Shown: positions 22,146 to 31,100 of the stretch, one piece after another
Layout: each line of letters opens with the position of its first letter
Numbering within the stretch: the first letter of the stretch is position 1
Source: Pseudomonas sp. JQ170C
GTDB lineage: Bacteria > Pseudomonadota > Gammaproteobacteria > Pseudomonadales > Pseudomonadaceae
Length of the DNA: 64,000 nt
Reading direction: 5' to 3'
Assembly: GCF_035581345.1 (NCBI RefSeq)
Contig: NZ_CP141608.1
Location: forward strand, 3,316,501 to 3,380,500
The notes under the pieces: model-generated
What the model was told of the DNA's origin: nothing
Seen by the model: only the letters and a program-made list of their open reading frames with translations
Databases searched by the model: none
Translations under genes and position numbers: made by a program

Positions 22146-25100
22146 ATGCATGGTTCGCGTGGTTTTTCCCCTGCCCCACATCTGCGTCCACAAGCCCAGA
22201 CGCTTGCACTGGAGCCCAGGATTCTGTTCGACGGCGCTGCTGCCACGGCAGCGGCCGATCAGCAGCACGCCGATACGACGGCCCCCAAGGACGATGCCTC
22301 GGCGCACACCACGCCCACCGATGCCCCGGCGCGCAGCGAGCCTGCACCTTCGGCCGCCCGGCATCTGCTGGTGCTCGACAGCCGTATCGAAAATAAAGAG
22401 CAGTTGGTCGCGCAGTTGCCCAGCGACGTCACTGCCCTGGTGGTCGACAGCAGCCAGGACGGGCTGGCGGCCATTTCCGCGGCCCTGGCACAGCTGGGCA
22501 AGGTCGACTCGATCCAGGTGCTGTCCCACGGCGGCGCCGGGCAGTTCACCCTGGGCAACCGCACCATCACGGCCGACAACATCGCCACCCTCGCCCCCAC
22601 CCTGCAACAGTGGCAAGTCAACCTGACCCAGGACGCCGATATCCAGCTGTATGGCTGCAACATTGGTGCAGGAACGGCCGGCAAGACCCTGGTCACCGAA
22701 CTGGCGCGCTGGACCGGCGCCGATGTCGCGGCCTCCGACAACGACACCGGGAACGCTGCCGCCGGCGGTGACTGGAACCTGGAGGTGCGCAACGGCACCA
22801 TCGACCAGCACATTGCCCTGAGTGCGGTGGCCCTGGCCGACTTCGACGGCCTGCTGGCCGATGCAGCGCCCACGGCGAGCGTGCCGGTGGCCGGCGACGA
22901 CGTTCTGCTGGGCAACACCTTCAACTTCACGGTGAACTTCAACAACACCTCGGGGCAGGCAGGCTACGCACCGTTTCTCAATATTTTCATGCCGGTTACC
23001 GGCAGAGACGGCGACGATGGCGTCACTTTCATCTCCGCCAGCTACCTGGGCCAGAGCCTGGTGGCCCATGCGGTCACCTTCGATGCCTCCGGCAATGCCA
23101 CCCACCCCTTGGCCAAGGACGCCAGCGGCAACTTCGTGGTGCTCAATGCCGGCACCTACGGCCTGCGCGCAGGCGATCAGCTCGTGGTGCTGGAGCTGCC
23201 GTTCGCCAGTGTGACGGCCGACCAGCCGGTGATTCCGGTACAGATCACCGCCAGCCTCAGCCCCCTGGCCGACACCGCCTTTTCCGACGGCTCGCCTGAC
23301 CTGGTGATCAAGACCAGCGGCGGCTTCGAGTTCGGCAACGACGCCCTCGACAACCCCACGGGCGACCCCAGCCTGATGCAGATCGGCACGGCCGATTACA
23401 CCGTGCACCCCACGGTACTGACCATCGACCAGACCCTCTCGACCCCCGAAGGCGAGACGGTCACCGGGCCGAACTTCGGCCGGACCCTGACCGTGACCAT
23501 CACCCCGGCCCCCGGGCAGACCCTGAGCAATGTGCAGGTCACCCAGCCCTTGCCCGATAACGTCCAGGTCACGGCCATCACCCCCGGCCCCGGGGGCGTG
23601 CTGCGCTCGATCACCCTGCACGACGGCACGGTGATCACTGATCCGACCGGCATCGCGGCGGCCATTGCCGCCAATGACATCTTTATCGACTCGTTCACCG
23701 TCGAGTACGCCACGCTGTCTGCCGCCACCGATACCCAGGTGGTGTTCTATGTGCCCGAATTCGATGCCAACGCCCTGCCGGTGCTCGATCCAGTCACCGG
23801 CAACCCGGTGACCATCACCGTGGGCGCACCGACCGCCAGCGGCCAATGGGCGCCGCTGGACCCCCGTGATGTGGTGGCACCGAACACCACCATCGACTTC
23901 AGCGGCACCGGCGACCCCGTGCAGTTCGTCGCCAAGTCGATCACCCTGCTCAAGCAAGTGGGCATTACCAACGATATCGGCCAGGTCGGCGTGACCCCGG
24001 GCGACACCTTGCAGTACACCTTGAACCTTGCCATTTCGGACTTCTTCGCCTTCGGCAAGGACTTCTTCAATGAAGGCCAGCTGGTGGTGCGCGACCAGCT
24101 CAGCGACGGCCAGACGCTGGTCGGCACCCCGACCATTACCGTGACCATCAATGGCGTGGCGCGCACCATCACCCTGGTGACCAGTACCGTCACCAACACC
24201 GACGGCAGCACCTCCCTGGTGTTCGATATTGCCCAGTCGCTGCGTGATGCCGCCGCCGTGGTCGGCGGCTGGTTCAATGGCGACCTGGCCTTCGACGACC
24301 GCCTCGAAGGCGCCGCGCTGGCCGTGCTCAGCTACACCGCACTGGTCGGGCAAAGCTACCGCCCGCCGTCAGGCGCACCCCACAGCGAAATCAACGAAGG
24401 CGACGACCTGGGCAACTCGGCGGTGGTCGAAGGCACGCTGCTGCAGGATGTGCTCAACCTCACCGGCGCGTCGCAGTCCGACGATTCGTCGACGGTGAGC
24501 ACGGTGCCGACGCGCACCGTGGATATCCAGATCCTCGACGTCAACAACCAGCCACCCCCCGCCAACGGCGAACTGCGCCCGGGCGATGAGGTGACCTTCC
24601 AGCTCAGTTACGACCTGGTCACCGGCGACTACGAGAACTTCAAGCTCACCGCCTACCTGCCCCTGCCGCTGTTCGATGTCACCGGCATCACCTGGGCAGT
24701 GGGCGACCAGGCCGGTCAATGGCAGATCGGTGACGGCAACACCAACCTCGGGGGTGTGATCTCGGTCACCAGCGCCAACGGCAACTCGGTGGTGTTCGAC
24801 TTCGGCAGTTTCGTCACCGCCGGTACCGCCGGCAGCCGCATCGTGGTGCGCTTTACCCTGCGCGTGGGCGACCAGCCGTTTGCCGACCAGCGCTCACTGG
24901 ACGTGCTGGCCCAATCCAGCCAACAGACCACCCTCACCGACCGCACGCTGATCTCTTCGGACATCGCGGTGATCGTCTCGGTCGCCGAACCTGTACTCAA
25001 CATCAAGCATGGCGTGGTCTCGGGCTCCAACGGCACGGTCACCAACACCACCGGCAGCTGGAACCCGCCGGGCAGTACCGGCGTGCCCTTCAACGGCACC

Positions 25101-28100
25101 CTCACCGACCTTGCCGCCGTGGACGGCAACATCAGCGGCATCGACGGTGCCGATCGCCTGCGCCTGGTCACGGCGATCGAGAACAGCGGCGGTGGCGGCG
25201 CGTTCGACGTGACCACCAGCATCACCTTGCCCACGGGCCTGAGCTTTGTGGGCGGCAGCCTGGCCAATGCCAACTTGCAGATCTACCGCGGCGACGGTAC
25301 ACAACTGATCGCCGGCACCGACTACCGCGTCATCGGCAACCAGATCACCTTCCTCGATGCCGGTGGCCAGGCCACCCTGCTGGCCGGGCGCAACGGCACG
25401 GCCGCCGACACCAGCGGCGCCAACCTGGTGGTGATCAGCTATGACGTCGAGGTCAGCGCCAGCATCGAAGCCAGTCGCAGCCTGCAAAGCACCGCCATCC
25501 TGAGCAACTACGCCAGTGTCGATGGCGGCAGCGACTTCACCCCCACTGACCTGCAAGACCTCGCCAATCAGCAAGTCGCCGCCCCGGAGATACGCAAGAC
25601 CTTCGCCGACGGCAGCCTCGACAACGGCGACTCCAGCGCCAGCCACACCACCGGCAGCGACCTGGTGGTGGGTGAGTCGATGCGTTACGACATCATTGTC
25701 ACGCTGCCCGAAGGCGGCACCCAGAACCTGCGCATCGACGACCTGATTCCCCCGGGCATGCGTCTGGACACCAGCTTCAACGGCGGCCTGGGCTATCAGA
25801 TCATTACCACCACCGCCGGCAGCGGCGCCCTGGGCGCCAACTTTGTCGGCAGCGTGGTGGTCAGCGGTATTGGTGGCCAGGGCGGTACCCTGGGCGACGA
25901 CGGTGTGGACGCCCGCCTGACCTTCAGCGTGTCCGGCGCCAGTGCCGACAACCTGACCGGCAACAACAGCTTTGTGATCCGCCTGCAGCTGGTGGCCAGC
26001 AACGTCATCGGCAACCAGGCCAACAAGGCGCTGCAGAACAGCGCCCAGTTGCTCTACAGCGACCCGGACGCCGACACGCCCAACGGCACTGCGCCGGTGG
26101 ACCGCACCGTCGCCCTCAGTGGCGGCCAGCCTACCGTCACCCTGCGCGAGCCGACCTTGCAGGTGACCCAGCAACTGACCTCCACCACAGGCCCTGCCGG
26201 CTATGACGAAGGCGACCCTGTCGAGTTCACCATCACCATCAGCAATGGCACGGGCAGCAGCGACTTCAACGCCTTCGACATCACCCTGCTGGACAACCTG
26301 CCCACCGAAATCGACAACCTGACCCTGGTCGGCGTGCTGTACCAGAACGGCGCCACCAACAATGGCGGCGTCGATTTTGAAATCGTCAACGGCCAGTTGC
26401 GCACGGTCAGCGGCGCCAATATCGACATCGCCAAGGGCGGCAGCATCGTCTTGCGCATCAGCGGTGTGATCAACTCCACGGCCGCTGCCGAGGCTTCCTT
26501 CGACAACCAGGCCGCAGTGCAGTGGACCAGCCTGGACGGTGCCCAGGCCGGTGAACGTACCGGTGTCGATGGCACCCTCAACAGCGGCGTGCTCAACGAC
26601 TACCAGCTGGTTTCCACCCTGATCGTGCCGGTGGCCCAGGCCATCAGCCTTTCGCGGGTCGGCGGCTTGCCGGATACCGCGCCGTCCAACCCCACCGATG
26701 GCCCGGTGGAACAGGTGACGGTCGGTGAAGTCATCCGCTACCGGGTGGTGGTGCTGGTGCCCGAGGGCAACAACCCCAACTACCAGATCCAGATCACCCT
26801 GGCCGCCGGGCTGGAATTCATCGCCCCGGATCAGTTGGCCAATGCCCTGCGCATCGCCTTTATCTCCAATGGCGGCCTGACCAGCGACGCCAACCTGATC
26901 ATCGGCGGCACCCTGAATATCGACGGCAACGAGGACAGCCCCGAAGCCCTGCCCATTACCCCGGACCTCTCCGGGGCGGCGCCCACGGGGATATTCGACC
27001 CTTCCCGGGTGGTGATCGTGAACAACCTCGATGGCACCCAGACCATCACCTTCAACCTGGGCAATGTGACCAATGGCAACGGCAACGACGACGACCTCGA
27101 AGGGATCTCCCTGGAGTTCAACGTGCGCGTCAACAACGAAGCCGCCGCCTTTGCCGGCGCCCAGCTGGGCGTAAGCGCCCAGGAAATCGTCAACGGCAAC
27201 GCCCGGGCCAGCAGCGATACCCTGTTCGAGCAAGTGGTGGAGCCCAGCTTCACCGGCCTGGACAAACACATCAGCAGCTTTGACCCCAACCCCGGCGGCA
27301 GCACCGGCACCGCCACGGTACAGATCGACTTCACCCAGAACGGCGGCCTGCCGGCCTTCGACACCCAGCTCACCGACAGCTTTGCCGGGGGCAGCGGCTA
27401 TACCCTGCTCAGCATCCAGATCAACGGCGTGACCTATGGCCCCGGCAACCTGCCCGCCGGCGTGAGCTTCAGCACCACGGGCGGTGTGAGCGTGAACTTC
27501 GACCAGCTCGATGTCGGCGCCCAGGTCAGCGTGGTGTACCAGGTGACCCTGCCCAACGCCCAGGTGATCGCCAGCAGCGACGCCACCCTGACCTGGAGCA
27601 GCCTGCCGGAAGACTTCACCAGCTTTGCCGGCTCCAGCGTGGGTGCCGATGGCCAGCCCGATGGCGAGCGCACCGGCAGCGGCAGCGGCCCCAACCAGTA
27701 CATTCTGCACGACAGCGCCGGCCTGGGCGTGATCAGCGGCACCCTGTGGAACGACACCGCCTCGGCCGACTCCAGCGTTACCCCCGACGGCCCGGGCCTG
27801 GCCGGTCAGACGGTGATTCTGACCTGGGCCGGGGCCGATGGCCTGCTCGATACCACCGCCGACAACCTGCAATTCAGCACCGTGACCGATGCCAACGGCC
27901 AGTACCGCTTCGGTGTCCTGCCGGCAGGCGTATTCCGCATCGACGTGCCCACCGGCCGAATCAACTACCCGCAGCCGCTGGGCGACCTGCGCGTACGCAT
28001 CGACAGCGATGCCAGCACCGGCCTGGGCCAGATCAACGTGACCCTGGGCGATGCCGCGACCGGCACGGCCGACGCCGGCTTCGTGGAGCAGAACGACGCG

Positions 28101-31100
28101 CCGGTCAACAGCCTGCCGGGCACCCAGAACGGCCTGGAAGACACGCCCCTGGCGATCACCGGCATCAGCGTCGGCGATGTCGATGCCAATCGCGATCCCG
28201 ACAGCAATAGCCGCACCCTGACCATCACCCTGACCGTGCATGACGGCACCCTGTCGCTGAGCAGCACCCCTGCCGGCGTGGCGGTCGGCGGCAACAACTC
28301 CAGCACCCTGACCCTGACCGGCAACCTGGCCGACCTCAACCTGGCCCTGGCCAACCTGATGTACCTGGGCAATGCCAACTTCAACGGCACCGACACCTTG
28401 ACCGTGTTCAGCAATGACCAGGGCAACTACGGTGATGCCGACGGCGACGGTATACCGGGTACGCCCAACGACGCACTGACCGACCAGGACCGCCTGCAGA
28501 TCATCCTCGCCGCGGTGAATGACACGCCGATAGCGCAGCCTGACAGCGCTACGGCCGTCGAGGCCGGCGGCACCAACAACAACGTCGCCGGTATCGACCC
28601 GCGCGGCAATGTGCTGACCAACGACACCGATGTCGACATCGCCACCAACGCCGATCGCCTGCGGGTGATCTCGGCAGGCACGCTGCCCACGAACCAGCAG
28701 ACCCTGCCCGACGCCGGCATCGTCGTGGTGGGCGGCCGCTACGGGCAATTGGTGATCGGCACCAATGGCTCCTACCAGTACTTTGTCGACAACAACAACG
28801 CCGAGGTCCAGGCCCTGCGCCTGGCCGGGCAAACCGTGTCGGAAACCTTCACCTATGTGATCGCCGACCTTGCCGGTGCCACCAGCAGCACCAGCCTGAC
28901 GGTCACGATTGCAGGTGCCAACGACACGCCGGTGGGCGTCGATGATGACGGCATCGCCGTGGAGGCCGGTGGCGTGGGCAACGCCACGGGCGGCCAGGAT
29001 GCCGTGGGCAATGTGCTGGCCAACGACACCGATGTCGACTCCGTCGCCAACGGCGAGACCCGCACCGTGCTTGGCATCCGCCACCTGCGCGAGACGGCGG
29101 CGGGCGTGTTCACCGATGTCGTGCCGGGCGTGGCCACGACCATCGACGGCACCTTCGGTACCCTCACCATCAACGCCGATGGCAGCTACCGCTACGTCAT
29201 CGACAACAGCAACACGGCAGTTCAGCGCCTGGTGGTCGGTGACCAGTTGATCGAGTTCTTCAGCTACCGGCTCCGTGACACCGGAGGGCTGGACGATATC
29301 GCCCAGTTGCGCATCGTCATCCAGGGGGCCCACGACAATCCCGTGGCCAGCGATGACGAGGCCGCCGCCCAGGCGGCGTCCACCAATGGCAATGCCCAGG
29401 AGAGCAACCCCACCGGCAACGTCATCCTGTTCCCCAGCCGGCCCGGCCCCATCGATCAGGCGGGCGGCAACGGCGTTGACCTGGACGTCGACCGCACCGA
29501 CCGGCCCAGCAGCCAGCTGCAGGTCAATGGCGTGATCGCCTCAACCGAGGCCGACTACGATCCGCTCGTGGACACCCTGACAACCGTCAACACCGGCACC
29601 ACCTCAGCCGACGGCACTGTCATCAACGGCCTGTACGGCACGCTGCGCATTGGCGCCGACGGCTCGTTCTTCTACGACGTGGACAGCGACAACCCTACCG
29701 TCCAGGGCCTGCCCCCAGGCGGTGTCCTGACCGACGTCTTCACCTATCGGATCGTCGACACCGCGGGCCTGACCGATGTGGCGCAACTGACGATCACCGT
29801 GCGCGGCGTCAACGACCCGCCCGTGGCGCAGAACGTCATCGCGGTGGCGACCGAAGCCGGTGGTTTCAATAACCAGAGCCTCGGGGTCAACCCCTCTGGT
29901 GATGCCACCGCCAACGCCTTCGACCCGGACGGCGACCCGCTGACCGTGACCGAGATCCGCGCCGGCGCAGAAAACCAGACCAACCCGCCGGTGGCGGTGG
30001 CGGTGCAGCCAGGCGGCACCCAGGTGGTCGGCCTGTACGGCACCCTGACCATCAACCCCGATGGTACCTACACCTATGTGGTGGACAACGCCAATGCCGC
30101 GGTCCAGGCGCTGCGCCTGAGCAGCGACCTGCTACTCGAACGCTTTACCTACACCATCAGCGACGGCGTCGGGGCCACCCCCGAGACCGACCGTGCCGAA
30201 ATCATCGTGCTCATCCGTGGCCAGAACGACAACCCGGTGGCCAACGACGATACGGCGACCGCGGTCGAAGCCGGCGGCCTGAACAACAACCTGCCGGGCC
30301 AGGACCCCAGAGGCAACGTACTGCACCAGGACCTGCCTGCCAGCCAACTGGGCAACGACACCGATGTCGATGGCGGCGAAGATGCCAGCGACCCGATCGA
30401 CTATGGCGAAACCCAGGCCGTAAGCTCGGTGCGCACCGGCAGCGAAACCCAGGCCGGCACCAACGGCACCCTGGGCACCGAGCTGCGCGGCGCTTATGGC
30501 TGGCTGACGCTCAACGCCGACGGCAGCTACAGCTACCGCCTCGACAATGCCATGACCGAGGTGCAGCAACTGCGCGCGGGCAACAGCCTGCAAGACCTGT
30601 TCAGCTACACCGTGATCGACGCCAGCGGCGCCGAAGACCGCGCCACCCTGACCATCAACATCAACGGTGCCAACGACACCCCGGTCGCCCGCAACGACAT
30701 CGCCACAGCCATCGAGGCCGGTGGCCAGGGCAACAACATTCCGGGCAGCAACCCCAGTGGCAATGTGCTGGGCAACGACACCGACGTCGACGCCTTCGGC
30801 GAAACCCTGAGCGTCACCCGTGTCAGCCAGGGCATCAACGTCGGGATTATCGGCAGCGCCTTCGTCGGCACCTACGGCACCCTGACGCTGGGCGCCGATG
30901 GCAGCTACACCTATGTGCTGGACAACAACAACCCGCAAGTCCAGGCCTTGCGCAGCGCCGCCAATACCCTGACCGAAGCCTTCACCTACAGCATTCGCGA
31001 CCTGGCCGGTGCCACCAGCTCGGCGCAGTTGATCATCATCATCCAGGGCCGTGACGACACGCCGGTGGCGGTCAACGACACCGCCATTGCCGTGGAGGCC

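Noticed and set aside
24894..29333. Long open frame on the minus strand opposite the giant surface protein (also 22062-24353 and 30132-33611)
   Set aside because: These arise from the GC-rich periodic coding repeats on the plus strand; they have no domain, start site or sensible composition.
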